NCBI RefSeq assembly: GCF_014651535.1
Contig: NZ_BMXB01000003.1
Coordinates: 62,001 to 126,000 of the forward strand
Source of the DNA: Salinimicrobium marinum
GTDB lineage: Bacteria; Bacteroidota; Bacteroidia; Flavobacteriales; Flavobacteriaceae
DNA length: 64,000 nt
Direction of reading: 5' to 3'
Below the pieces are notes generated by a model, which did no database searches, was not told the DNA's origin, and saw only the letters and a list, made by a program, of their open reading frames with translations. Position numbers and translations under genes: made by a program. How positions within the stretch are numbered: position 1 is the first letter of the stretch; every line of letters starts with the position of its first letter. Below are positions 44,149-53,292 of this stretch, in pieces.

Positions 44149-44913
44149 ATGAAACAGTTTAAGGTACTAGGAATAATTTTAATGCTGATTTTCGCCTTTC
44201 CGAAGCAGGGGCTGGGTCAGGAGTTGACTACAATCATGGTAAGGGCGCATAGTAAAGATGCCAAGTTTATTGGAACTTCCATTGGTGGTGCAAAAGTTTT
44301 TGTCAGAGATGCTGTGTCAGGAGAAATTCTTGCGGAAGGGATGACTCAGGGAAGTACAGGAGATACAGAAAGGATCATGCAGGAACCGCAAAGCCGCAAA
44401 AAACAATTAACCGATGAAAATACAGCCGGATTCCTGGCCGAACTGCAGATAGAAGAACCCACTTTTGTGACCGTGGAAGTGATTGCTCCTTTTAGTAAAA
44501 AGCAGGCGAGTATAATTTCCAGCACCCAATTATGGGTAATCCCCGGAAAAAATATTTCAGGTGACGGGATTGTACTGGAAGTGCCGGGTTTTGTGGTGGA
44601 CATCCTGTCGCCTCAGACCCATGAGAGGATTCCGGCAGGTAATGAAGTGGAGATCAAAGCAAATGTGGTGATGATGTGTGGTTGCCCCATAACAGAAGAC
44701 GGAATCTGGGATTCCAGTCAGTATGAGGTAAAAGCACTAATTTCTGAAAATGGAAAAACATCCACATCTGTTGATCTTCAAATTCAGGAGAAGCCCAGTA
44801 CTTTTTCAGGAAAAGCAAATCTTTCAGCAGGAAATTATGAGATCACAGTCTATGCTTTTGATCCGGAAACCGGAAATACGGGTGTGGATAAAACCAACAT
44901 ACTTCTTCAGTAA
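44149..44913 (+). CDS. Exported hypothetical protein
   Basis: 254 residues from an ATG preceded by AAGGAG. A signal peptide (about 1-23) is cleaved near GLGQ. The rest is beta-rich; residues about 145-254 look like an immunoglobulin-like or cadherin-type domain (VDILSPQTHERIPAGNEVEIKANV.., FSGKANLSAGNYEITVYAFDPETGN). A VMMCGCPITEDG segment carries two cysteines that could bind metal or form a disulfide. No family recognised. Monocistronic, upstream of the second lpd gene. Likely periplasmic. Confidence 0.75.
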   Translation: MKQFKVLGIILMLIFAFPKQGLGQELTTIMVRAHSKDAKFIGTSIGGAKVFVRDAVSGEILAEGMTQGSTGDTERIMQEPQSRKKQLTDENTAGFLAELQIEEPTFVTVEVIAPFSKKQASIISSTQLWVIPGKNISGDGIVLEVPGFVVDILSPQTHERIPAGNEVEIKANVVMMCGCPITEDGIWDSSQYEVKALISENGKTSTSVDLQIQEKPSTFSGKANLSAGNYEITVYAFDPETGNTGVDKTNILLQ

Positions 44914-44947
44914 AGGAATTCACTTTTATTTTCCGCTTTTATACTAA

Positions 44948-44978
44948 TTGTTCTTTGTATAGAATAGTCGTACTTTTG
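44948..44978 (+). promoter_or_regulatory. Promoter of the second lpd gene
   Basis: TTG (44948-44950), 20-base spacer, TACTTTTG (44971-44978), matching the Bacteroidetes consensus. It lies 37 bases before the ATG. Confidence 0.6.
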
Positions 44979-45015
44979 TTATCCTTAGAAAAATTTCAAC
45001 TAAAAATCAATAATT

Positions 45016-46422
45016 ATGAGCAAATATGATGTTGCAGTTATAGGTTCTGGCCCCGGTGGATACGTGGCAGCCATTCGCTGCGCACAACTGGGAATGAAAA
45101 CTGCAATCATTGAAAAATACTCAACACTTGGAGGTACCTGCTTGAATGTAGGCTGTATCCCAAGTAAGGCTTTACTCGATTCTTCGCACCATTACGATGA
45201 TGCGGTGAGGCATTTTGAAGAACACGGAATTGAAATTCCCGGGGATGTAAAGATCAATCTGGAGAAAATGATGGAACGTAAATCCGCCGTGGTCAGCCAA
45301 ACGATTGACGGAATTGGTTTCCTGATGAAAAAGAACAAAATAGATGTCTATGAAGGAATTGGATCCTTTAAGGACGCGACCCACATTACTATAGACAAAA
45401 CTGAAGGCGATTCTGAAACCATTGAGGCTAAGAATACCATTATTGCCACGGGTTCAAAACCGGCTTCTCTTCCGTTTATCGAAATTGACAAAGAACGGAT
45501 CATAACTTCTACCGAAGCTTTGAAGCTGAAAGAGATTCCGAAGCATATGATCGTTATTGGAGGTGGAGTCATCGGACTGGAATTGGGTCAGGTATATAAG
45601 CGTTTGGGTGCAGAAGTTTCTGTAGTCGAATATCTCGACCGAATCATTCCAACCATGGACAGCGCACTTTCCAAAGAACTTACCAAGGTGCTTAAAAAGC
45701 AGGGCGTGAAATTTTATACCTCGCACAAAGTAGGTGGTGTGGAACGCAAAGGAGATGAAGTGGTAATTACAGCAGAAGATAAAAAAGGAAAATCGGTTGA
45801 ATTTAAGGGAGATTATTGTCTTGTTTCTGTAGGTCGAAAACCTTACACCGACGGATTAAATGCTGATGCAGCCGGAGTAAAGATCGATGACCGCGGAAGG
45901 GTAGAAGTGAACGAGCACCTGCAAACGAGCGTGAAAAATATTTACGCTATTGGAGATGTGGTTAAAGGAACTATGTTGGCTCATAAAGCTGAAGAAGAGG
46001 GGACTTTTGTAGCAGAAACCATTGCAGGTCAAAAACCGCATATCGATTATAATTTAATTCCGGGGGTTGTTTATACCTGGCCTGAAGTAGCAGCAGTTGG
46101 AAAAACGGAAGAGCAACTTAAGGAAGAAGGAATTAAATACAAAGAAGGAAAATTCCCAATGAGAGCTCTTGGACGTTCCAGGGCAAGTGGAGATATCGAC
46201 GGATTCGTAAAGATCCTGGCCGACGAAAAAACCGATGAAGTTCTTGGAGTCCACATGGTAGGAGCCAGGGTAGCCGATCTTATTGCTGAAGCTGTTACTG
46301 CAATGGAATTCAGAGCCTCTGCAGAGGATATATCAAGAATGAGCCATGCGCATCCAACCTATGCCGAAGCTGTGAAAGAAGCTGCACTTGCTGCTACAGA
46401 TAACAGACCTTTGCATATTTAG
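45016..46422 (+). CDS. lpdA: Dihydrolipoyl dehydrogenase (E3), second copy
   Basis: 468 residues, full length. GSGPGGY at 10-16 binds FAD, the active disulfide is Cys42/Cys47 in GGTCLNVGCIPSK, the NAD-binding GGGVIGLELG is near 180-190, and the catalytic His446/Glu451 pair lies in HAHPTYAE. This copy has the NVGCIPSK loop common to E3 of the 2-oxoglutarate and branched-chain complexes, whereas the copy at 668 has NWGCIPTK. No E1 or E2 genes are adjacent. Own promoter and a strong terminator, so monocistronic. Confidence 0.95.
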   Translation: MSKYDVAVIGSGPGGYVAAIRCAQLGMKTAIIEKYSTLGGTCLNVGCIPSKALLDSSHHYDDAVRHFEEHGIEIPGDVKINLEKMMERKSAVVSQTIDGIGFLMKKNKIDVYEGIGSFKDATHITIDKTEGDSETIEAKNTIIATGSKPASLPFIEIDKERIITSTEALKLKEIPKHMIVIGGGVIGLELGQVYKRLGAEVSVVEYLDRIIPTMDSALSKELTKVLKKQGVKFYTSHKVGGVERKGDEVVITAEDKKGKSVEFKGDYCLVSVGRKPYTDGLNADAAGVKIDDRGRVEVNEHLQTSVKNIYAIGDVVKGTMLAHKAEEEGTFVAETIAGQKPHIDYNLIPGVVYTWPEVAAVGKTEEQLKEEGIKYKEGKFPMRALGRSRASGDIDGFVKILADEKTDEVLGVHMVGARVADLIAEAVTAMEFRASAEDISRMSHAHPTYAEAVKEAALAATDNRPLHI

Positions 46423-46444
46423 CTTTTTTTAAAGCGGAAAATAG

Positions 46445-46479
46445 AAAAAGCCTGAAAAAATAAATTTTTCAGGCTTTTT
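46445..46479. terminator. Terminator after the second lpd gene
   Basis: Perfect 15-bp stem (46445-46459 with 46465-46479) with A and T tracts on both sides; works in both directions. Confidence 0.9.
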
Positions 46480-46623
46480 AATTTTGGGAGTAATTCCAAT
46501 TTTCCAAATCTTAAAACTTTAGAAAAGCTGTTTAAACAGCAGGATTCTTCTTTTTAAAGCAAGTTCATTTTCGCATCCAAACTTTCACTACATTTATCCC
46601 ATAAATCTGTAACAATCAGAAAA

Positions 46624-46731
46624 ATGCCAAAAGAAAAATCTCCATCGAAAAATTCAGCTAAGAAAGAGGCTGTACTGAGTTTAAAAGAAAAGCGTGCTGC
46701 CAAAGCTGCTAAGAAAAAAACAAGAACTTAA
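46624..46731 (+). CDS. Small basic protein (35 aa)
   Basis: ATG at 46624 to TAA at 46731 encodes 35 residues, 15 of them Lys or Arg, beginning MPKEKSPSKNS and ending in an Ala/Lys helix (KEKRAAKAAKKKTRT). Such short basic proteins in flavobacteria could bind RNA or DNA or the ribosome; I do not recognise a named family. It ends 7 bases before the convergent epimerase stop, and the frame fills the gap well. Low-complexity Lys coding in AT-rich DNA could also produce such a frame by chance. Confidence 0.55.
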   Translation: MPKEKSPSKNSAKKEAVLSLKEKRAAKAAKKKTRT

Positions 46732-46738
46732 TAAACTT

Positions 46739-47611
46739 TTATTCTATTTCAATAGAGTAGGAGGCATCAAATTTTTTAGAAGGCATTAATTCAATAATGC
46801 CTTCTTTTGTTTTCAGGTCCTTCTTTGTTCCTTCCACATCTGCAATACCCAGCCACGGCTCAATACATACAAAAGGAGCTTTTGGCTTAGCCCAAACCCC
46901 AAGATTATTGAAATCTTCATAACGCACTGTAAGGATAGCACCCGATTTTTTGCTTTTCAGGGTCACTTTTTTAGAAAGAATATCTTTAAAGATCAATGCA
47001 TCATGATCAAATAAATTGCGGTGAAGCTGAATTTTATCGTCATTTTTTATCACCACAGCAGTTTTATGGCTAACGAGTCCGTTTTCAGATAGGAGATAGG
47101 TGTTCAGATCCTGCTTTTGATCGAATTCCAGATAATAATCTTCATAGGTTTCTCCTTCGTAAAGGGGTGCATTGAATGCAGGATGTCCACCCAAAGAAAA
47201 GTAAAGTGGCTTTTCATCCAGATTCCGGATTTCGTGACTTACGGCAAGTATATTGTTATTTAAGAAAAAGCTTACCTCAAACTGAAATTTGAACGGATAT
47301 ATTTTTAAGGATTCTTCAGAATATTCGAACTGAAAGGATAATTTATTGTCCGTCTTTTCTATTAACCGGATGTTTTCATTGTGCCTGATAAAACCGTGTT
47401 TGGGCATGGAATATTTTTCTGAATTATAGTAGTAGCTACCTTCTTTTAATACTCCAATCACCGGAAAGAGATTGGGGGCATGGCTGCTCCATATTTCCGG
47501 ATCTGCCTGCCAGATATATTCTGTACCAGATCTTACATTTTTGATGCTACATAATTCAGCACCACCGGGTTTCACTCCTACACTCAGAAGCTGGTTTTCG
47601 ATTGTATACAT
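46739..47611 (-). CDS. Aldose 1-epimerase family protein
   Basis: 290 residues of galactose-mutarotase-like beta-sandwich fold. Visible family marks are the GAELCSIKN start, the HAPNLFPVIG loop, MPKHGFIRHNE with the catalytic histidine region, SLGGHPAFN for the second histidine, and CIEPWLG near the end. It resembles the YeaD/LACX-type subgroup, which often acts on phosphorylated or unknown hexoses rather than galactose. No sugar operon nearby. The ATG is 19 bp downstream of the GAF kinase stop on the same strand. Confidence 0.9.
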   Translation of the reverse strand: MYTIENQLLSVGVKPGGAELCSIKNVRSGTEYIWQADPEIWSSHAPNLFPVIGVLKEGSYYYNSEKYSMPKHGFIRHNENIRLIEKTDNKLSFQFEYSEESLKIYPFKFQFEVSFFLNNNILAVSHEIRNLDEKPLYFSLGGHPAFNAPLYEGETYEDYYLEFDQKQDLNTYLLSENGLVSHKTAVVIKNDDKIQLHRNLFDHDALIFKDILSKKVTLKSKKSGAILTVRYEDFNNLGVWAKPKAPFVCIEPWLGIADVEGTKKDLKTKEGIIELMPSKKFDASYSIEIE

Positions 47612-47630
47612 GCGTCAGTTTCGGGTTGGT

Positions 47631-48845
47631 TTATTCTTCTGCAGGGGTTAACGGCATCTTAAAGGTAAAGCAGGTATTTTCATCTGTAGATCTTACGTGT
47701 AGCTTACCATCATGGGCGTGCGCAATTTCCGAAGCTATATATAATCCAAGGCCCAGGCCTTGTTTACCAGGTCTTACTTCATCCCGGTAGAAGGGTCGAA
47801 AAAGATGTTTAATGGCCTCCTCGGGTATTTTTTCGCCTCCATTGGTAACAGAAATACTAAATTCTCCATCTTCGGCGTATGCTTCTACCTCAATGGGTTC
47901 TTCCTGAGAGCCATGTGTGGTAGCATTGGTAAGTAAATTGGACAGCAATTGGGCAACCCGTTCTTTGTCACAATTAACTTCTTCCTTCAAATCGATATTT
48001 ACATTTATTTCCCGATTTGACTCTACGGTATTTACTTCATTGACCACCTGGGTGAGGATTTTCTCGAGACTTCCGTTATTCATCTGCCGGTTTATGATAA
48101 TTCCCTCTCCCAGTTTACCCCTCGCAAAATCAAGCATATTATCAATGAGGCCTTCCATCCTGAAGTTCGTGGCTTTAATGGTCTTTGCCTGCTTTAGCGT
48201 CATTTCCTCTTTTGAAGTTTTGAGAAGGATCTCGGCACTCATTTTTGTGGTGGCAATAGGATTACGCAGATCATGTCCTAAAATGGCAATAAATTGCTCC
48301 CGTAGCTGTGAATGAAGCTTTTCATCTTCAAGTTTGGAGTTGGCAGACTTCATGTCTTCTATTGCCTGTAAGTGATAGGAAAGGAGATCTGCAAAAAGTT
48401 TAAACATTCCTATGATCTCTGGAGTATTTACTTTTGCTGGCTTGGGATCAATAGCGCATAAAGTGCCAAAGAAACTTCCATCTTTTCTTATGATGGGCAC
48501 AGAAACGTAACTCTGAAAACCATACAGTGCAGGAGTAGGATGACCGCAGAATTCCGGATCTTCCTTCACATGGTCTATAATAATGGCCTTGTTGTTTTGT
48601 CTTACTTCGCGACAAATGGTGGTTTCTACCTTTAATTCATCCCCCTTTTTAACTCCAAAGGAGATATTATCTTTTGCAGTGCAGGTGATCCAACGGTCTT
48701 CTGTAACACGCGCGACAGCAGCAAAACCCATACCTGTTGTATGGCAAACAACATCCAGTAATTGAGATACAATTGGTATATTATTGACAGCTTCAATATC
48801 TGCCGAAAAATTATTTTCCCGGGTAATTTTATTTATTTTAGACAC
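47631..48845 (-). CDS. GAF-domain sensor histidine kinase (second)
   Basis: A GAF domain (about 20-165; TGMGFAAVARVTEDRWI, VPIIRKDGSFFGTLCAIDP), a short helix, HisKA with His191 in GHDLRNP and HATPase_c with NLLTNATTHGS, NGGEKIPE and GLGLGLYIASEI. No membrane segment. There is no ATG: possible starts are TTG 48938, GTG 48869 and GTG 48845. A near-perfect promoter at 48878-48908 places the transcript start near 48871, so GTG 48845 (404 residues) is preferred. Followed after 19 bp by the epimerase gene. No adjacent response regulator. Confidence 0.88.
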   Translation of the reverse strand: MSKINKITRENNFSADIEAVNNIPIVSQLLDVVCHTTGMGFAAVARVTEDRWITCTAKDNISFGVKKGDELKVETTICREVRQNNKAIIIDHVKEDPEFCGHPTPALYGFQSYVSVPIIRKDGSFFGTLCAIDPKPAKVNTPEIIGMFKLFADLLSYHLQAIEDMKSANSKLEDEKLHSQLREQFIAILGHDLRNPIATTKMSAEILLKTSKEEMTLKQAKTIKATNFRMEGLIDNMLDFARGKLGEGIIINRQMNNGSLEKILTQVVNEVNTVESNREINVNIDLKEEVNCDKERVAQLLSNLLTNATTHGSQEEPIEVEAYAEDGEFSISVTNGGEKIPEEAIKHLFRPFYRDEVRPGKQGLGLGLYIASEIAHAHDGKLHVRSTDENTCFTFKMPLTPAEE

Positions 48846-48877
48846 AGAATTTCTTGAGGTATATTTCACAAAGGCTG

Positions 48878-48908
48878 GAAATATAAAAAAATTATCTGAA
48901 GAAGCAAA
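48878..48908 (-). promoter_or_regulatory. Promoter of the second GAF kinase
   Basis: On the minus strand: TTTG (48905-48908), 19-base spacer, TATATTTC (48878-48885). It differs from the Bacteroidetes consensus only in the last base. Its position decides the start codon of the kinase. Confidence 0.55.
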
Positions 48909-48990
48909 TGCCTGAAAGTTAAAATCCGGGATCGACAAACGCTGTCAATGCCGGATTTTGAGAATACATGGAAGTAATAATTTTCGACAG

Positions 48991-50139
48991 CTATTCCAGT
49001 TTTGCCAGTTTTAGGATTTTTCCATTATCTTCATCTGTAAGTACATAAACAGATCCATCTGGAGCCTGTTCCACATCTCTAATGCGTACACCTAAAGGAA
49101 TACGCTCTACTTCCTCTGCCTGTTGTCCGTTTACATCAACCCTTACCAGCCCTGTACTTGTAAGTCCGCCAATAAGAGCATCTTGTTGCCATTCCGGATA
49201 TGTGTTGCCGGTATAAAAGATCATTCCCGAAGGAGAGATGGTGGGTGTCCAGACGATCTCTGCATCTGCAAAATCAGGTTTTGTATCTGGATCGGGAATA
49301 TCTGTTCCGTCATAGTTTTTCCCCCAACTCACTGTTGGCCATCCGTAATTCTTTCCGGCTTCCGGCTGATTAAACTCATCGCCTCCCAAAGGACCCATTT
49401 CGGCAACCCACAAAAGGTTCGAATTTGGATCTATAGCTGCGGCTTCAATGTTTCTGTGGCCGTAAGACCATATTTCGTCTTTTGCATCTGCCTGACCGGT
49501 AAAAGGATTGTCCTGTGGTACAGAGCCATCAGGAGTAATTCGTACAATGGTTCCCAAATGATTGGAAAGATCCTGAGCAGGATCAAACTTAAATCTTTCG
49601 GCTAAAGTCAGATAAAGATTTCCGTCGTTCGTAAAAATAATTCGGCCTCCAAAATGATTTGGACCCTCTACTTTAGGTTCCATCCTGAAAATTACCTCGA
49701 AATCTGTCAGTTCATTTCCTGAAAGAACCCCGCGTCCCAAAGCGGTGGATGCGGTGCTGTCCTTTCCCGGTTCAGAAAATGAAAGATATACATAATTGTT
49801 TTGATCAAAATCGGGATGTAAAGCTACATCGAGCATTCCGCCCTGTCCAACAGCAAAAACTTCCGGAGTTCCCTGAAGGGGCTCAGAAAGATTTTCGTTT
49901 TCATCAAAAATGCGTAAAGTCCCGGCACGTTCCGTAACCAACAGCCTGTTATCGGGAAGAAACACCATTCCCCAGGGATGGTCAAGTCCTTCGGCTAAAA
50001 CCTGTATTTCAATAGTACCGGCTTCTGTTTCAACAGTGGGCTTTTGCGCAAAAGAGGAGAAGGTGAAGAATAATAATGTCATCACAGCCGCTACATAAGA
50101 CCTGCTGTAATATTTAAGAGTAGAATTTTTCTGATTCAT
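48991..50139 (-). CDS. PQQ-dependent sugar dehydrogenase (YliI/Asd-like)
   Basis: 382 residues from the ATG at 50139, which gives a proper signal peptide (basic start, hydrophobic VAAVMTLLFFTF, cleaved near SFAQ); an earlier in-frame start at 50223 does not. The rest is a six-bladed beta-propeller of the glucose/sorbosone dehydrogenase family: AEGLDHPWGMVFLPD, GPNHFGGRIIF, IWSYGHRNIEAAAID, PLGGDEFN and SPSGMIFY segments, with the catalytic histidine expected in the LDHPWG region. Periplasmic oxidation of aldose sugars with PQQ is the family activity; PQQ synthesis genes are not in this window. Confidence 0.9.
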   Translation of the reverse strand: MNQKNSTLKYYSRSYVAAVMTLLFFTFSSFAQKPTVETEAGTIEIQVLAEGLDHPWGMVFLPDNRLLVTERAGTLRIFDENENLSEPLQGTPEVFAVGQGGMLDVALHPDFDQNNYVYLSFSEPGKDSTASTALGRGVLSGNELTDFEVIFRMEPKVEGPNHFGGRIIFTNDGNLYLTLAERFKFDPAQDLSNHLGTIVRITPDGSVPQDNPFTGQADAKDEIWSYGHRNIEAAAIDPNSNLLWVAEMGPLGGDEFNQPEAGKNYGWPTVSWGKNYDGTDIPDPDTKPDFADAEIVWTPTISPSGMIFYTGNTYPEWQQDALIGGLTSTGLVRVDVNGQQAEEVERIPLGVRIRDVEQAPDGSVYVLTDEDNGKILKLAKLE

Positions 50140-50265
50140 AACGTAGAGATTTTTCTTTTTCTCTAATTTACAATCATAATTAATTGAATGCAAGTGCCTT
50201 AGTAAACACTTAACTTTTAGCAATTGTAAATTCCAGTCTCCTGTCTATCGTCTAAAGCATTCCAA

Positions 50266-53200
50266 CTATTTTACTTCTAAACTACTATATCCCTGTCCGT
50301 TCCTTGTTAATCGAATTTGTGTAGCTATGCGCTCTTTCAAAGAATCCACATGGCTAATAATTCCAATGGTTTTTGAAGATTCGGCCTGGAGTTTTTCCAG
50401 CGTATCCAGCGTCTGATCCAAAGTTTCGGGGTCGAGTGTTCCAAAGCCTTCATCTATAAAAAGGCTGTTTATTTCCACATTTTTAGAAGCAAGATCTGAT
50501 AAAGCCAAAGCCATGGATAAACTGAGGATAAAAGTTTCCCCGCCCGAAAGAGTTTTTACCGAACGTCGTTGTCCGCCCATGTGTTCGTCTATCGCTACGA
50601 GTCCGTCGTCTTCCTCTTCTTCGGGTTTATCGATGTGGTAACGGTCGCTGAGGTCTTTAAGGCGTACGTTGGCGAGTTGGAGTAACTGACTCAGACTCAG
50701 ATCCTGCGCGAAATCGTTGAAATTCTTTCCTTTAGAATCCCCAATAAGCTCATTTAGCAGTCGCCATCTTTTGGTCAGCTTCTCTTTTTCGGCAATTTCA
50801 GATTTTAATTCTGTGAGGCGCTCCAGGTCTTCATCGTGATTTTTGATGATGCGGTGGATTTCCTTGCACTCGTCGCTGATATTCTGAAATTGTTCCCTTT
50901 GCGCCTTCAGCTCCTGTACGACAGCCTCCCTATCTTTTTTCACGTCCATCTTTCTGAAGGTTTCCAGCTGTTCATTCAGGATTTTTTGAGAAGCAACCGT
51001 ATTGTCAATTTGCTTTCGAACAGTTTCCCGTTCAGATCGCAGCGCATTACATTCTGCATCTGGAATAACCACTTTAAAAGCATCCTCAATAGCTTCAAAC
51101 CCTTGCCGGATAACTTTGGGAGAAAGTGCAGCTTCTAAGTTTGATTTTGCTGCCTCTTTTTCTTCCAGTGCTTTGCTCAGTTCCTGGTTTTTCGAGAATA
51201 AACTCTTTTTTTCCTCATGATTACCTATCCATCGATTCTGAAGCTGCTGACTATCATGAAAAATATCATCTCCTTTATATAACCTGTCAAGTTTTTGCTT
51301 TAGATCCTTCCCTTCCTGCAGGATCTCTATAAGTTTTTCCAGCGCAGGAATTCCTGCAGAAATCTCCGCCGCTGTTTTTTGCCCTTTTTCGTACTGCTCT
51401 AATTGGTGAAGCTGATTTTCGAAAGAGTTGCAATTATTTTCCCATTCGGCACTGGTTTCGGCTTGAGGCAGTGCTGCATATTTTTCTGAAAACTGCAGTT
51501 TTTCATGTCCCGCTTTGTTTTCTGCTTCTTTCAGGTTTTTCTCGAGCTCTTGCAGGCGCTCCTGGAAGTTTTTATAATTCAGGGCTGCAGTGTTTAGTTT
51601 CCGGTTCCATTCCTGCAATTCTTTCTCAATTTTGCTTATTTCACGCTCTAAAAAATCATTTTTTTCGGGTAAATCTTCGGCAAAAGGATGTTCCAGGGAA
51701 CCACAAAGAGGACAGGCTTCCCCATTTTTTAAATTTAGCCGGTGTTCCTCCAGGCTAGCTCGAAGTAGCTGATTTTCTTTCTTTAAATGGAGGATTTCAA
51801 GCCGGCTTTTCAAATTTCCGATAGTATTTTCTGCTTTTTCTATCTCTTCCGGAAGTATTTTGAGCTTTGGCGTAATAATTTCTTTCTCCGCAGCCAGTTT
51901 TTCTATTTCTTCTGAAGTTCTTTCGATACTGAAGAAATCCCGCGTGGCTTCCCGGGCAAGTTTTAAATGCTTCTGAATTTTCTCTTTTTCTTTTTTGGGA
52001 TGCTGAAGGTCCAGCGCTTTAAGCTCGGTGCTCAAAATTGCCAAATTTTGGCCTGCTTCTGTTTTCAGCTCCTTCAATTCCTGCAGACTTTCCGGGAGGT
52101 CTTTCTCATTGAGCTGAAATGAAACTTCTCTTAATTCCGACAAAAACTGATTCTTCTGATAAGAATATTCGTTTAATTTTTCCTTTTTCTGCTCCTGTAG
52201 CACCTGAATTTTCCTGGTAAATGCCTGCAGTTTATCTGAAAGATCTTCAGCAGTAACTTCCGCATGAATAAAGGTCGATATTTTACTTTTTAGAGCATCG
52301 GCTTTTTGAAGATTTTCCTGCTGCTTTTCCCGAATGTTTTTTATTTCTTCTTTTAGCCTGAAAACTTCCTTTTTCAGCTGATTCCACTCCCTTAGATCAG
52401 CAGAAAAATCCTGAACCTTTTCATGTTGTTTCAATGGAAATCCGTGCTCTTTTTCAAAGGTGTTCAGACGCTGCAAAGCTTCAGTTTTTTGAGTTTCCAG
52501 CCGGAAAATTTCCTTTTTCTGTTTTTCAATAGTATCCTTAAGTTCCAGAGCTTTATTTAGCGCGTCTATGTCCTTCTGAAAATTCTCGCAGGCACTGGTT
52601 TTCTTCTGAAACTGCTCTTTGTGGTTTTTCAGGATTTCTTCCTCCAGCAATTTCTGCTGAATAAGCTTAATTTCATGCTGCTGTTCCTGGATATCCTGGT
52701 TTACTGCACGATTTTTTTCAAATGCCTTAATTCCGAGTTTCCGGTAAATTCCGGTGCCGGTGATCTTTTCGAGTAATTCGCCGCGCTCTTCTTTTTTAGC
52801 TTTTAAAAATTGAGCGAATTCTCCCTGCGCCAATAAAACAGATTTTATGAACTGATTGTAATTTAATCCTATTAACTCCTCATTTTTTCCCGGAATATCA
52901 GATTTTTTTACGTCCAGGATCTTTCCCGAAGCTTCCTCCAGGATCTCCATTTCATAATCTCTCAGGTTATCATTTCTGTTAGTAGAAATACTCCACTGGG
53001 AGCGAAAAATACCGTTTTTACATTGATAAGTAACAGCCGCCACCGCTTCCTTTTGGTTTCGGGTGAGGATGGCACCTTTAGAAAGGATCTCATTTTTCGT
53101 AATTTTTCCCAGTCGGGGCACATGATTGAACAACGCCAGGGAAATCACATCCAGGATAGTACTTTTTCCACTTCCTGTGGGTCCCGTAATGGCGAACAGG

Positions 53201-53292
53201 GAACTGGAGGTAAACGGCGCCTCTGTGAAATCAATCTTGTGGCTGCCCTTCAGGGAATTAATATTTTGAAATTCTATTTTTAGGATCTTCAT
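50266..53292 (-). CDS. sbcC: Nuclease SbcCD subunit C
   Basis: 1008 residues, SMC-like ATPase. Walker A GPTGSGKST near residue 37, long coiled coils (about 190-510 and 560-840), a zinc hook CPLCG near 525, signature LSGGETFILSLS near 910 and Walker B SLFIDEGFGTLDPETL near 955. With SbcD it forms the Mre11-Rad50-type nuclease that opens hairpins and trims double-strand break ends. The ATG overlaps the sbcD stop by 4 bp. Complete; start well defined. Confidence 0.96.
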   Translation of the reverse strand: MKILKIEFQNINSLKGSHKIDFTEAPFTSSSLFAITGPTGSGKSTILDVISLALFNHVPRLGKITKNEILSKGAILTRNQKEAVAAVTYQCKNGIFRSQWSISTNRNDNLRDYEMEILEEASGKILDVKKSDIPGKNEELIGLNYNQFIKSVLLAQGEFAQFLKAKKEERGELLEKITGTGIYRKLGIKAFEKNRAVNQDIQEQQHEIKLIQQKLLEEEILKNHKEQFQKKTSACENFQKDIDALNKALELKDTIEKQKKEIFRLETQKTEALQRLNTFEKEHGFPLKQHEKVQDFSADLREWNQLKKEVFRLKEEIKNIREKQQENLQKADALKSKISTFIHAEVTAEDLSDKLQAFTRKIQVLQEQKKEKLNEYSYQKNQFLSELREVSFQLNEKDLPESLQELKELKTEAGQNLAILSTELKALDLQHPKKEKEKIQKHLKLAREATRDFFSIERTSEEIEKLAAEKEIITPKLKILPEEIEKAENTIGNLKSRLEILHLKKENQLLRASLEEHRLNLKNGEACPLCGSLEHPFAEDLPEKNDFLEREISKIEKELQEWNRKLNTAALNYKNFQERLQELEKNLKEAENKAGHEKLQFSEKYAALPQAETSAEWENNCNSFENQLHQLEQYEKGQKTAAEISAGIPALEKLIEILQEGKDLKQKLDRLYKGDDIFHDSQQLQNRWIGNHEEKKSLFSKNQELSKALEEKEAAKSNLEAALSPKVIRQGFEAIEDAFKVVIPDAECNALRSERETVRKQIDNTVASQKILNEQLETFRKMDVKKDREAVVQELKAQREQFQNISDECKEIHRIIKNHDEDLERLTELKSEIAEKEKLTKRWRLLNELIGDSKGKNFNDFAQDLSLSQLLQLANVRLKDLSDRYHIDKPEEEEDDGLVAIDEHMGGQRRSVKTLSGGETFILSLSMALALSDLASKNVEINSLFIDEGFGTLDPETLDQTLDTLEKLQAESSKTIGIISHVDSLKERIATQIRLTRNGQGYSSLEVK

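Noticed and set aside
50140-50223. N-terminal extension of the PQQ sugar dehydrogenase
   Set aside because: It would bury the signal peptide 28 residues inside the protein; the ATG at 50139 gives a normal export signal.
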